Below, piece by piece: positions 15,886 through 24,528 of a stretch of 64,000 nt of DNA (its first letter is position 1; the number at the start of each line of letters is the position of its first letter). This DNA comes from Flavobacteriales bacterium (GTDB lineage: Bacteria; Bacteroidota; Bacteroidia; JACJYZ01): NCBI GenBank assembly GCA_020635855.1, contig JACJYZ010000002.1, forward strand, positions 1,178,001 to 1,242,000. Direction: 5' to 3'. The notes beneath the pieces are model-generated. The model saw nothing but the letters and a program-made list of their open reading frames with translations, was not told the origin of the DNA and searched no databases. The position numbers were made by a program, and so were the translations under genes.

Positions 15886-16887
15886 ATGAAGGACGAAAAG
15901 GCACAGCAAGAATCGTTCGTTCGGAGCAACATTCGTCGTGGTCTCCGCAATCGGCAGCTGTATGTCTTCCTGTCCTGTGTGTTGTTGTCGACCATCTTCT
16001 GGTTGCTCATCACATTGTCCGAATCTTCGTCCGCCCGCATCTCAACCCGGTTGGTATATACCGGGCTTCCGTCAGACAAGGTGCTGGTGGATTCACTTCC
16101 GCTCAGGGCCACGGTGAAAGTCAGCGGAAACGGTTTTGATCTCCTTGGCCTGCGCATCAGGGAGCCGGGTCTTCAGTTGCAGGTGAACGTGGCCAAGCTT
16201 CGTCTGCGGATGAAGAATGACAAGGAGTATTACATCCTCCCCAATCAAAAACTTTCTTACTTCAGCGATCAATGGAACCGGAACATTCGCATGACCGATA
16301 TTGATCCCGATTCCATCCTGTTCCGGTTCGATGAACGTACGTCGCGTAAAGTGCCCGTTGTGCTTGATACGCGCATGACCTTCCGGAAACAGTTCCAGAT
16401 GAAAGATACCCCCATGCTGACCCCCGACAGCGTAACAATCTCCGGACCTGCCGTGTTGGTGAAGCAGGTGGAACGCGTTTTTACTCAGCCGGTGGAAGCC
16501 GATGATGTGCATGAAGACTTTTCGGGAACTTTGACCCTGGTGAAGGATTCAGTGACACGCATGTGCGACTTGTCCCACGACCGCATCAAAGTACAGATAC
16601 CCGTTGAGTCTTTTACCGAAGACACGCGCATGGTGCCCGTACATGTGGTGAACCTGCCCGATTCTGTGCGCCTGCGCATTTTCCCGGAAGAGGTAAAGGT
16701 GATCTACAATGTCGGACTCAGCCATTTCGATGAGGTGAAATCCGGCGATTTCTTCGCAGAGATCGACGTGGCAGGCGTGATGCTTACCCAGGTGCGTACA
16801 CTTAAGGTTACCCTTTCCCGCGCGCCTTCGTATCTTTCGTCCATTCGCCTGGAACCTCAGAAAGTCGAATTCCTAATCCGCAAGTGA
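15886..16887 (+). CDS. YbbR/CdaR-like protein
   Basis: A 333-residue membrane-anchored protein. One N-terminal transmembrane helix (LYVFLSCVLLSTIFWLLITL) is followed by a long extracytoplasmic part with YbbR-like beta domains (YTGLPSDKVLVDSLPLRATV and PDSVTISGPAVLVKQVERVF). In Firmicutes CdaR-type proteins regulate the diadenylate cyclase CdaA; here no cyclase gene is adjacent, so a link to c-di-AMP is inference. In Bacteroidota it usually stands between yajC and coaE as here. Its stop overlaps the coaE start. Confidence 0.82.
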   Translation: MKDEKAQQESFVRSNIRRGLRNRQLYVFLSCVLLSTIFWLLITLSESSSARISTRLVYTGLPSDKVLVDSLPLRATVKVSGNGFDLLGLRIREPGLQLQVNVAKLRLRMKNDKEYYILPNQKLSYFSDQWNRNIRMTDIDPDSILFRFDERTSRKVPVVLDTRMTFRKQFQMKDTPMLTPDSVTISGPAVLVKQVERVFTQPVEADDVHEDFSGTLTLVKDSVTRMCDLSHDRIKVQIPVESFTEDTRMVPVHVVNLPDSVRLRIFPEEVKVIYNVGLSHFDEVKSGDFFAEIDVAGVMLTQVRTLKVTLSRAPSYLSSIRLEPQKVEFLIRK

Positions 16888-17489
16888 TGATCAAGGTGGG
16901 CCTGACCGGCGGTATCGGAAGCGGAAAGAGCCTCGTGGCCCACGTCTTCTCACTGCTGGGTGCACCCGTTTATCAGGCTGATGAGGCCGGGCGCCGGCTG
17001 ACTGCATCAGACCCGCAGGTGATACACGCCATCCGCAAAGCTTTCGGAGATGATATGTACGATGCCGGAGGCGCCCTCGACCGGATACGCATGGCGGAAG
17101 TGGTGTTCAACGATCCGGTAAAACTGGAAGCCCTCAACGCCATCATTCATCCTGCCGTGGCCCGTGATTTTAATGCATGGTTGAAGTTGAACAGCCATGT
17201 GCCTTATGTGGTGAAGGAAGCGGCCATCCTCTTTGAAAGTGGTGCATACAGGCAGGTTGATCGTGCGGTAACGGTAAGTGCCCCCGAGTCCTTGCGCATT
17301 CAACGCGTGACCGAACGTGACCACACCGATGAAGCGCACGTACGCAACCGCATGCGCAACCAATGGAACGATGATCAGCGGGAGGAAAAAGCCGATGACG
17401 TGATCGTTAACGACGGCAGTACGATGTTGCTGCCACAGATCCTCAAGATCCATGAAAATATTATCCGCCTCTCAAACAAGGGAAGTTGA
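16884..17489 (+). CDS. coaE: Dephospho-CoA kinase
   Basis: It phosphorylates the 3'-hydroxyl of dephospho-CoA, the last step of coenzyme A synthesis. The P-loop GLTGGIGSGKSLVA is at the N-terminus, followed by the lid and substrate region QADEAGRRLT and the VKEAAILFESGAYRQVDRAV segment with the catalytic Asp/Glu pattern of the family. Length 201 is normal. A GTG at 16884 overlaps the upstream stop; the ATG at 16887 is the more likely start. It overlaps the nnr gene by 38 bp. Confidence 0.93.
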   Translation: MMIKVGLTGGIGSGKSLVAHVFSLLGAPVYQADEAGRRLTASDPQVIHAIRKAFGDDMYDAGGALDRIRMAEVVFNDPVKLEALNAIIHPAVARDFNAWLKLNSHVPYVVKEAAILFESGAYRQVDRAVTVSAPESLRIQRVTERDHTDEAHVRNRMRNQWNDDQREEKADDVIVNDGSTMLLPQILKIHENIIRLSNKGS

Positions 17490-18984
17490 CGCCTATACCA
17501 TCGAACATGAACCGGTGGCATCCGTTGACCTGATGGAACGTGCGGCCTCTGCATGCGCTGTCTGGATCCGCAACCAATACCCCGAAGCGCCGTCTGTAAG
17601 TTTGTTTTGCGGCAAGGGCAACAACGGCGGCGACGGATTGGCCATTGCCCGGCTGCTCTCGAAGTACATCAAAGACATTGCCGTGTACGTCGTGCAGTAT
17701 ACCCCTGAGGCAAGCGATGATTTCAAGGCCAACCTCAAACTTCTTCCGAAATCTCCGAAGGTGAAAGTGGTGGATGTGATGACGGATGATGACCTGCCTG
17801 AACTCGCTCCCGGTACGTTGGTGATTGATGCGTTGTTCGGCTCCGGATTGAATCGGCCGCTCGAAGGCCTGCCGGCAGCCGTGGTGGCGCATGTCAATGC
17901 TTCCCGTTGCGTGGTGGTATCGGTGGATGTTCCTTCCGGCCTGAGTTGCGATCATACGGATGATGTACACCCCGACCGGGTGATATGTGCTACACATACC
18001 CTGTCTTTCGAACTTCCCAAGCTTCCTTTCATGCTGCCGGTCAGCCAGCTTTTTGTCGGACAATGGCACTTGTTGCCCATCGGCCTTCACCCCGATGCCA
18101 TCGCGCGTACTGATACGCCCTGGGAGTGGTTGCCCCCAGCTGAAGTGGCGCCCCTACTGAAGGTACGTCAACGTTTCGGGCACAAGGGTACTTACGGGCA
18201 CGCGCTGATTATGGCGGGAAGTTACGGTAAGATGGGTGCTGCGGTTCTGGCATCGCGTGCATGCTTGCGGGGAGGGGCCGGACTGGTGACCGTTTATATC
18301 CCTGCCTGCGGATATGAGATACTGCAAACTGCACAACCCGAAGTGATGGTGTTGACCGATGAGGAACAACGTTTTCTGACCGCATGTCCCCCGTTGGAGA
18401 TATACCGTGCCATCGGCGTCGGACCCGGTGTCGGTACCGATGACCGGACTGCTTCCATGTTGAAGTTGCTGATACAGGAAGCCCCTTGTCCGCTTGTACT
18501 CGACGCGGATGCGTTGAACATTCTTGCGGAGAATCCTACGTGGCTGTCATTCCTTCCGCAGGGTTCGATCCTCACCCCCCACATCGGCGAGTTCGATAGG
18601 CTGACCGGCGCCAAGCCGGGCGACTGCGAGCGTCTGCAACTGGCCCGTGATTTTGCGGTGAAGCACGGCGTGTTTCTTGTTTTGAAATCAGGCGTGACCG
18701 CCACCTTTACGCCACGCGGCAGATGCTTCTTCAACAGCACCGGCAACCCCGGCATGGCCACGGCCGGCAGCGGCGATTCCCTGACCGGACTCATCACGGC
18801 ATTGCTTGCACAAGGCTACCCGTCCCTGGATGCTTGTTTGCTGGGTGTGCACCTGCACGGACTGGCAGGCGATCTCGCTGCGGAAGATCATTCGCAGGAA
18901 GCGATGATGGCGGGAGACATGATTGATTGTTTCGGGAAGGCGTTTGCTTATGTGATGAATTTTAAATTAGGAATTAGGAATTAG
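17452..18984 (+). CDS. nnr: Bifunctional NAD(P)H-hydrate epimerase / ADP-dependent dehydratase
   Basis: It repairs damaged NAD(P)H hydrates. Residues about 1-210 are the YjeF N-terminal epimerase with FCGKGNNGGDGLAIARLL and VVSVDVPSGLSCDHTD. Residues about 230-505 are the ribokinase-like dehydratase with GTYGHALIMAGSYGKMGAA, LRGGAGLVTVYIP, DADALNILAENP and the ATP-binding NPGMATAGSGDSLTGLI. Length 510 is that of the fused enzyme. The last codons (KLGIRN and TAG) come from the AATTAGG heptamer repeat, so the native stop seems to have been replaced. It is the last gene of the operon. Confidence 0.95.
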   Translation: MKILSASQTREVDAYTIEHEPVASVDLMERAASACAVWIRNQYPEAPSVSLFCGKGNNGGDGLAIARLLSKYIKDIAVYVVQYTPEASDDFKANLKLLPKSPKVKVVDVMTDDDLPELAPGTLVIDALFGSGLNRPLEGLPAAVVAHVNASRCVVVSVDVPSGLSCDHTDDVHPDRVICATHTLSFELPKLPFMLPVSQLFVGQWHLLPIGLHPDAIARTDTPWEWLPPAEVAPLLKVRQRFGHKGTYGHALIMAGSYGKMGAAVLASRACLRGGAGLVTVYIPACGYEILQTAQPEVMVLTDEEQRFLTACPPLEIYRAIGVGPGVGTDDRTASMLKLLIQEAPCPLVLDADALNILAENPTWLSFLPQGSILTPHIGEFDRLTGAKPGDCERLQLARDFAVKHGVFLVLKSGVTATFTPRGRCFFNSTGNPGMATAGSGDSLTGLITALLAQGYPSLDACLLGVHLHGLAGDLAAEDHSQEAMMAGDMIDCFGKAFAYVMNFKLGIRN

Positions 18985-18988
18985 GAAT
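18965..18988 (+). repeat. AATTAGG heptamer array
   Basis: Just over three copies of AATTAGG form the last seven codons and the stop of nnr. The same heptamer, inverted, ends wbqC (4860-4885) and appears at 20875-20905. Confidence 0.85.
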
Positions 18989-19030
18989 GTTGTTCATGGC
19001 AGCCGGACCATGCTTCATTGGAGGGGGCTG

Positions 19031-19051
19031 GCGCGGATTTGCAATCCGTGC
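19031..19051. repeat. Palindrome with 3-nt loop in a GC-rich intergenic stretch
   Basis: GCGCGGATT and AATCCGTGC pair over nine positions with one wobble around TGC. The neighbouring sequence to 19200 is noncoding and contains a second potential stem (GCCCG with CGGGC near 19107-19135). I recognise no RNA family. Confidence 0.6.
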
Positions 19052-19207
19052 TTTGGGTCATCCGGAAGCTACAACGCCAGGACACCGGCAAGATAGACGG
19101 GATAGCAGTGGAAAGCCCGCAGTGCGAAGGCATGTGCACGGGCCGGACTTGTAACGAATAGCCCGACGGCAGTTGAAGCGTGCGATAAACCGGTCTCTTC
19201 GGAAAAC

Positions 19208-19234
19208 GCTGACGCGGACGTCTACGTCCGTGTC
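19208..19234. repeat. Single copy of the CGGACGT hairpin repeat
   Basis: GACGCGGACGT and ACGTCCGTGTC form an 11-pair stem with one wobble around CT. Its edge touches the TAG of the leftward serine hydrolase. The 30-bp array at 45041-45233 consists of diverged copies of the same unit. Confidence 0.75.
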
Positions 19235-20763
19235 TACTCCTTTTTCTTCTGCTTCACAAACTTCAACTCTTCAAACCAGAAGTCGTCGTTGGGGATGAAG
19301 ATGCGCATTTCTTCCACTTCACCGGCGGCGTTCAGCACAAAGTTCACGGTGCCTTCGGGCAGGTAGGGGAAGTCGGGGAACTGCACCAGGAAGGTATCGA
19401 AATGGCGGTGCTTCAGCACGGCGTGGAAGGCTGGGGTGGGTACCATTTGCAGGTTCAGCTTGCCGTCTTTCACTTCGATGGTGGCATCGCCATAGAGGTC
19501 GCCGGAGTATGTGCCTGCATAGTTTTCAAGTGCGAGGCTCGGTTGGGTTCCTTGTATGGTGGCTTTGTCAAAGGCTTCTTTGTCTGCTTTTTTAGATGCC
19601 TCCCATTTCTCTTTTCTTTCCAGTCCCTGTGCACTCCGGTCGGGCATATCGCCGCCGAGGTAGGTGTCGAGTATGCGGTACATGATGGGGCCGCTTACGC
19701 CTTCAAGCCCGTTGGTGAAGATGAGGATGCCCAGGTTCTTTTCAGGTACCATCGCCACTTGAGACAGCATGCCGATGTAGCCGCCGCCGTGGTTCACGAC
19801 CTTCACGCCTTTGTAATCGAATGTGAACCATCCCAGTCCGGCCGCGCGGTAATGGGTAGATGGGTAGGCGTCTTTGTATCCTTGCGAAACGGTCAGTGGG
19901 TTGTGCGCTTCCCACATGAAGTCTTGCTGTTTTTTGGTGAAGTAGGTGTGGTCGTTAACGGTGCCGCCGGCCAGTTGCATGGTGAGCCATTTGGACATGT
20001 CGCTTACGCTGGTGATGATGGCGCCAGCCGGTCCCATGTTGTCCCAGTTCTCCCAGGGAATGGCTTTGTATTCGCCGTTTTCGGGGGCATGCGGACTTGC
20101 CACGTTCTTCTTTCCTGGAAGCTGGGTTGTACTGAGTACCGACTCGTTCATGCCGAGGGGTTTGAGGAATTGTTCGGTGATGTATTGCTCCCACGACTGT
20201 CCGGTGACTGCTTCGATGACTTCACCGGCGGTGATGAACATGATGTTGGAGTAGCCGAAGCCGGCGCGGAAATCGTAAGAAGGTTCGAGGTAGCGTGCGC
20301 GTTCCACGATATCCCTTCGACTATAGGTGGTTGAATTCCACAGCAGGTCACCGGAGAACGTGCGGAAGCCCACCCGGTGGCAGAGGAGGTCTTCAATGGT
20401 GAGGTGGGCGGTGATCCAGGGGTCGTGCAGCTTGAACCACGGCAGGTAGTCGACCACGTGATCGTGCCAGTTCAGCTTGCCTTCATCCACCAGCCTGGCG
20501 ATGGCGGCGGAGGTAAAAGCCTTGGTGTTGGAGGCGATTGCGTAGAGTGTATGTTCGTTGGTGGGTTCGCTCTTTCCTTTTTCGAGAACGCCATATCCCT
20601 TAGCGAAGACAAGCTTACCGTCTTTCACGATGCCCACGGAAAGGCCGGGAACCTTCCAGTCTTTCTGCACCTTGGAAATGTACTGATCCAGTTTGTCCAG
20701 GTTCTGTGCCCGGAGTCCTGCCGAGATCAATAGCAGCAGCAGGAAGAAGCTCATTTTTTTCAT
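19234..20763 (-). CDS. Serine hydrolase, beta-lactamase class C-like, with DUF3471
   Basis: A 509-residue exported protein; the ATG at 20763 starts a good signal peptide (KMSFFLLLLLISAGLRAQ), whereas the upstream ATG at 20865 has no such leader. The class C/penicillin-binding fold occupies about 20-360: the SxxK motif in IASNTKAFTSAAI, YxN in FGYSNIMFI and the HxG-like triad in VVNHGGGYIG. The C-terminal DUF3471 lipocalin-like domain begins near NYAGTYSGDLYGDATI. Such proteins hydrolyse peptides or esters rather than antibiotics in most cases. It has no operon partner. Confidence 0.88.
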   Translation of the reverse strand: MKKMSFFLLLLLISAGLRAQNLDKLDQYISKVQKDWKVPGLSVGIVKDGKLVFAKGYGVLEKGKSEPTNEHTLYAIASNTKAFTSAAIARLVDEGKLNWHDHVVDYLPWFKLHDPWITAHLTIEDLLCHRVGFRTFSGDLLWNSTTYSRRDIVERARYLEPSYDFRAGFGYSNIMFITAGEVIEAVTGQSWEQYITEQFLKPLGMNESVLSTTQLPGKKNVASPHAPENGEYKAIPWENWDNMGPAGAIITSVSDMSKWLTMQLAGGTVNDHTYFTKKQQDFMWEAHNPLTVSQGYKDAYPSTHYRAAGLGWFTFDYKGVKVVNHGGGYIGMLSQVAMVPEKNLGILIFTNGLEGVSGPIMYRILDTYLGGDMPDRSAQGLERKEKWEASKKADKEAFDKATIQGTQPSLALENYAGTYSGDLYGDATIEVKDGKLNLQMVPTPAFHAVLKHRHFDTFLVQFPDFPYLPEGTVNFVLNAAGEVEEMRIFIPNDDFWFEELKFVKQKKKE

Positions 20764-20874
20764 GAAATCCAGATTGTTTTGGCGGGGGTGAAGGTAACAA
20801 AAATGAAACAGGCACCGGGAGAATCCGCTGGAAAAGTGATCCGGGAAATGATAACCCGAAGGCAATGGATGGGG

Positions 20875-20942
20875 TAATTAGAAATTAGGAATTAGGAATT
20901 AGAAATGGCCGGCATCTAATGTCTCATGTCTAACATCTAAAA
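20875..20942 (+). repeat. Composite repeat: AATTAGG heptamers plus TAGATG words (inverted copy)
   Basis: AATTAGG units at 20875-20905 are followed by words CATCTAATGTCTCATGTC and TAACATCTAAAATC. Read on the other strand this is the same order as the element at 4770-4885. It ends at the stop of the 81-residue gene. Confidence 0.7.
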
Positions 20943-21182
20943 TCCCCCCAACCAATTGTTCAGTTCCTGTTCCGTGATCCGTTCGGTGTTGTTGTGGGTG
21001 TTGTTGATCAGGTCGTCGATCATCACGCGGTCGGGGTAGGTGCGTGCTTGGAACGGGTGCATGGCGATGGTTCTGCCGACTACTTGCCATTCCACCATGG
21101 AGGTCGGCGAGAGAATCTTGAAGTAAGACCTGCCATTGGTGTAGCGAAGGTAAATGGGGAATACAGGCCGGTCTTCACTCAT
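20937..21182 (-). CDS. Hypothetical 81-residue protein
   Basis: I do not recognise this protein. It has no signal peptide or membrane segment. The sequence is folded-domain-like, with FPIYLRYTNGRSYFKILSP, VEWQVVGRTIAMHPF and DLINNTHNNTERITEQELN. Its start overlaps the DinB-like stop by the ATGA arrangement, so it is translated with that gene. The C-terminus WLGGF is followed within a few bases by the intergenic repeat. Translational coupling and ordinary codon use support it as a real gene. Confidence 0.65.
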   Translation of the reverse strand: MSEDRPVFPIYLRYTNGRSYFKILSPTSMVEWQVVGRTIAMHPFQARTYPDRVMIDDLINNTHNNTERITEQELNNWLGGF

Positions 21183-21697
21183 TTCCGGTTGTGTTCATTC
21201 AGGTTGATGCCGGCGTAGAATCCCAGGTCGAGGTTCAGCAGTTGCTTGGTGTAGAATGCGATTTGGCCGGTGTGGTACGACAGGTGTTCGGTCACGTGCA
21301 GGATGTTGGCGAGGCCGGTGTAGGTGAAGCCTTGTACGCTGCGTATCTTCATCAGGTCATCTACGCTTTGTGCTTTGATCACCCGGATGGCTTCGGTGAT
21401 TGTTTCAGTGAACTGTTGCTTCAGTTCGGTTCCGGCGATGCGGCTTTCTTCTTTGAACTCCAGGTCACGTTCCCGCATGTCTTCCTGTCCGCCCAGGGAT
21501 GAAAGGATGTATTGGGTGATGTTGCCGTTGAGGTGCAGCACCAGGTTGCCGATGCTGTTGGAAGCGGCGTTGGTGCGCAGCCACAGTTGTTCCTCGTTCA
21601 ATGCGTCTATGCATTTGAGGATGCGTTCATGTGATTCCGTGATGTGGGTGATACAACGTTCGCGGAATTCTTCACTGATGTGGCCGGCGGTTACCAT
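21179..21697 (-). CDS. DinB/DUF1572-like protein
   Basis: A 172-residue four-helix-bundle protein of the DinB superfamily, members of which are thiol-dependent or metal-dependent transferases and hydrolases. Possible metal ligands are His in NLVLHLNGN and in ILHVTEHLSYHTGQI, the usual triad spacing of the family. The ATG at 21697 overlaps the OstA-like stop by 7 bp and is preferred to the ATG at 21742, which lies deeper inside that gene. Substrate unknown. It is the middle of a coupled set with the OstA-like gene and the 81-residue gene. Confidence 0.8.
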   Translation of the reverse strand: MVTAGHISEEFRERCITHITESHERILKCIDALNEEQLWLRTNAASNSIGNLVLHLNGNITQYILSSLGGQEDMRERDLEFKEESRIAGTELKQQFTETITEAIRVIKAQSVDDLMKIRSVQGFTYTGLANILHVTEHLSYHTGQIAFYTKQLLNLDLGFYAGINLNEHNRK

Positions 21698-23241
21698 GAG
21701 AACACATCTCCTTTCTGATAAGGTCGGAGGTTGCTCAGCCACTGGAACCCGCGCAGGATACGGTCCGGGGGCGGAAGATCTTCCAGCGGATACAAGGTGG
21801 CGTCGGGTTGGGTCATGAAAACGATATCATGCACTTTGCCTTCTTGCATTCGTACCCACAGGTTGCTGCAATCGGCGCGGTTCACGCCAATGAAGCCCTT
21901 TTCGGATTTCGGGAAGTAGATGGTTTGTCCGTTGCCTTCCACCCAAATTTTGCTGAGGGCGTTTTCAAGGAAGAAGCCTGTCATCATTCTTCCCTTGATC
22001 TGGTTGTACTTGGAGGAATCTTCCTGTGAAACGATGAAGGCATTTTCCTCGATGAACATCTTCTGCACTTTGTCGTCCCAGATGCGGATGCGAATGTTGG
22101 CTGCGGTGATCTGGTTTTCTTCCGACCACAGGATGGGCGTACCGAACATGTACATGGTTGAGTCGGATTCGCGGTAGGTCAGCGAATCGCATTTGCCCTG
22201 CATATCGCTTTTGAAAAACTTGACATGATGATAGGCATACACCGTGCGGTTTTTTGTGATGGTGTCTTCTTTGCTGGTCAGGGTATCGGCATGGAGGAAC
22301 ATCGAATCACCATCCATCACCATTACCAGCAGTGCGTTTCCGGTAACGAACGAACTGTCTTTTCTATCCAGGTAGGAGGCGTAGTCGCCCCGGATCATGG
22401 TATGTTCTGCGGTATCGATCATGATGGCCCTGCCGTAGATCTGGCCGATGCCGGTCTTCTCATCGTACACAATGCTGTCGCCGCCAATGCTTCGGTCGCC
22501 TTTGGTGATCATCACATTTTTGTAGTATTCCAGCTTGCCGGAAGAGGTGTTGTAGAAGCCGTTCTCACAGTAAACGGATGTGTTCTCCCCGGTAATGCGT
22601 GTGGGGCCGAGGAATGTGGCCTGGTGGCTTCTTGTGTTGTAGTGGAGCGTGTCTGTGAGGATGGTGTATTGCTTGCTGTGTAGCACCACACTGTCTTTGA
22701 ACGCGTAGGAAGCGGAGTTCGCATCGTAGGTTCCGTTGCGGCTGCTCAGTTGGTTGTTTTTATCGGTGATGGTGCCACCCAGTAAATACCTGCCTTGTTT
22801 GGAATCCAGGTCGTAAATCAGGTAATCGGTGTTGAGCTGGGTGGTGGTGTTCTGGAGGTGAACATTGTGGAAGATGTAGGCTTTCTTGTTTTTGCCATCG
22901 TAACGTGCCGAGTCGCCGGTGATGGTGAGGGTGTCGTTCTGCCGGATGACCACGTTGCCGAAGGCCTGGAAAGCGTTTTGAACGGAGAAGTGCCAGGCGC
23001 TGTCGCACGTCATGATCACCCCGTCATGTTCCATTTGCACATGACCGATCAGGCGTTTGGCCGGATTGTTTCCCTGGTTCTCCAGCCGGGCGACATCGGC
23101 ATGGTTGATTTTGATTTCCCTCGGTTTCGACTGGCCGAACAGGCTGCTACACGTGCATATGGCGAGTGCCAGCAAAGCCAGTTTGCGGATCGGGAATGAA
23201 CGTCGGACCATCGGTTTTGTCATGTGGAGGTCCTTATGCAC
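21691..23241 (-). CDS. OstA/LptA-like periplasmic protein
   Basis: A 516-residue exported protein with a signal peptide (KLALLALAICTCSSLFGQ). It has repeated OstA/LptA-type beta-jellyroll segments: GHVQMEHDGVIMTCDSAWHF, GNVVIRQNDTLTITGDSARY, KKAYIFHNVHLQN and similar units up to about residue 400. The family carries lipopolysaccharide across the periplasm, so a role in outer-membrane lipid transport is likely but not shown. Compared with E. coli LptA it is much longer, as in other Bacteroidota. ATG at 23241 or 23223 are possible starts. It lies 3 bp downstream of purA. Confidence 0.83.
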   Translation of the reverse strand: MHKDLHMTKPMVRRSFPIRKLALLALAICTCSSLFGQSKPREIKINHADVARLENQGNNPAKRLIGHVQMEHDGVIMTCDSAWHFSVQNAFQAFGNVVIRQNDTLTITGDSARYDGKNKKAYIFHNVHLQNTTTQLNTDYLIYDLDSKQGRYLLGGTITDKNNQLSSRNGTYDANSASYAFKDSVVLHSKQYTILTDTLHYNTRSHQATFLGPTRITGENTSVYCENGFYNTSSGKLEYYKNVMITKGDRSIGGDSIVYDEKTGIGQIYGRAIMIDTAEHTMIRGDYASYLDRKDSSFVTGNALLVMVMDGDSMFLHADTLTSKEDTITKNRTVYAYHHVKFFKSDMQGKCDSLTYRESDSTMYMFGTPILWSEENQITAANIRIRIWDDKVQKMFIEENAFIVSQEDSSKYNQIKGRMMTGFFLENALSKIWVEGNGQTIYFPKSEKGFIGVNRADCSNLWVRMQEGKVHDIVFMTQPDATLYPLEDLPPPDRILRGFQWLSNLRPYQKGDVFSW

Positions 23242-23244
23242 GAA

Positions 23245-24525
23245 TTATGCCGGAATGGCTTCGCGCAGCAAAGTTTGTGTTCGGTCGGGGCCAACGGATA
23301 CGATGCTCACGGGAAGGTTCAGTGCGTTCTCCAGGTAATGCACGTACTGCGTGAGTGCTTCGGGCATGTCATCCGGACTTGTAAGCCCTGTCAGGTCGGT
23401 CTTCCATCCCGGTAGTTCATCGTACACCGGTTCGATCTCGGTGTCGCAGATGTCGTAAGGGAAACGATCGGTGGTTGTGCCATTCACCTTGTACTTTGTA
23501 CATACGCGGATGGTGTCGAAGTCGCTCAGCACATCCGCCTTGGTCATGATCAGGCGGGTTACGCCATTCAGCATGATGGCATATTTCAATGCCACCAGGT
23601 CAAGCCATCCGCAGCGGCGGGGCCTGCCGGTTGTGGCGCCGAATTCATGGCCTTTGGTTCGGAGTAGTTCACCGGTTTCGCTCAGCAGTTCGGTGGGGAA
23701 GGGGCCGCTGCCCACACGGGTGCAGTAGGCTTTGAAGATGCCGTATACTTCGCCGATGCGGGCGGGTGCAATGCCCAGTCCGGTGCATGCGCCGGCCGAC
23801 AGGGTGTTGCTGGAAGTTACGAAGGGATAAGACCCGAACTCGATGTCGAGCAGGGAACCTTGTGCGCCTTCGGCCAATACGGTTTTGTTCGCGTCGAGGT
23901 ATTCGTTTACGAGGTGCTCACTGTCGACAAGGCGCAGTTTGTCAAACAGCTTGATGGCTTCGAACCATTCCTGTTCAAGGGGAGCGAGGTCGTACTCGGA
24001 GCTGAAGAAATCCAGCAGTTGGCGGTGTTTGTTCACCAGCTCGTTGTATTTCTCTTTGAAGTTGGGTTTGGCGATGTCGCCTACACGCAGGCCGTTGCGG
24101 CCGGTTTTGTCCATGTAGGTGGGGCCGATTCCTTTGAGCGTGGATCCGATTTTGTTCTGTCCTTTGGCTTTTTCGGAAGCCGCGTCGAGCAGCTTATGTG
24201 TAGGCAGGATCAGGTGCGCCTTGCGGGAGATGCACAGTCGGTTGTCAACGGAGATGCCGCGGTCTTCGATTTTTTGAATTTCCTTCAACAGGATCACGGG
24301 ATCGATCACCACGCCGTTGCCCACTACGTTCAGGGTCTTCTCGTGGAAGATACCGGAAGGGATGGTGTGCAGTACATGTTTGAACTGGTCGAACTCCAAC
24401 GTGTGTCCGGCATTAGGTCCGCCCTGGAACCGGGCCACCATGTTATAGTGGGGGGTGAGTACGTCAACGATTTTGCCTTTTCCTTCGTCGCCCCATTGCA
24501 ATCCAAGTAAAATATCCGCCTTCAT
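23245..24525 (-). CDS. purA: Adenylosuccinate synthetase
   Basis: It makes adenylosuccinate from IMP, aspartate and GTP in AMP synthesis. The GTP-binding loop LGLQWGDEGKGKIVDVL contains the catalytic Asp13; a catalytic His lies in PNAGHTLEF. Further signatures are KGIGPTYMDKTGRNGLRV, EGAQGSLLDIEFGSYPFVTS and GTTTDRFPYDI. Length 426 is normal. It is followed 3 bp later by the OstA-like gene and preceded by the STAS gene with a 3-bp spacing, so these probably share a transcript. Confidence 0.97.
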   Translation of the reverse strand: MKADILLGLQWGDEGKGKIVDVLTPHYNMVARFQGGPNAGHTLEFDQFKHVLHTIPSGIFHEKTLNVVGNGVVIDPVILLKEIQKIEDRGISVDNRLCISRKAHLILPTHKLLDAASEKAKGQNKIGSTLKGIGPTYMDKTGRNGLRVGDIAKPNFKEKYNELVNKHRQLLDFFSSEYDLAPLEQEWFEAIKLFDKLRLVDSEHLVNEYLDANKTVLAEGAQGSLLDIEFGSYPFVTSSNTLSAGACTGLGIAPARIGEVYGIFKAYCTRVGSGPFPTELLSETGELLRTKGHEFGATTGRPRRCGWLDLVALKYAIMLNGVTRLIMTKADVLSDFDTIRVCTKYKVNGTTTDRFPYDICDTEIEPVYDELPGWKTDLTGLTSPDDMPEALTQYVHYLENALNLPVSIVSVGPDRTQTLLREAIPA

Positions 24526-24528
24526 TGA

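Noticed and set aside
19234..20865. Longer start for the serine hydrolase at 20865
   Set aside because: The added 34 residues precede a complete signal peptide and would mask it.
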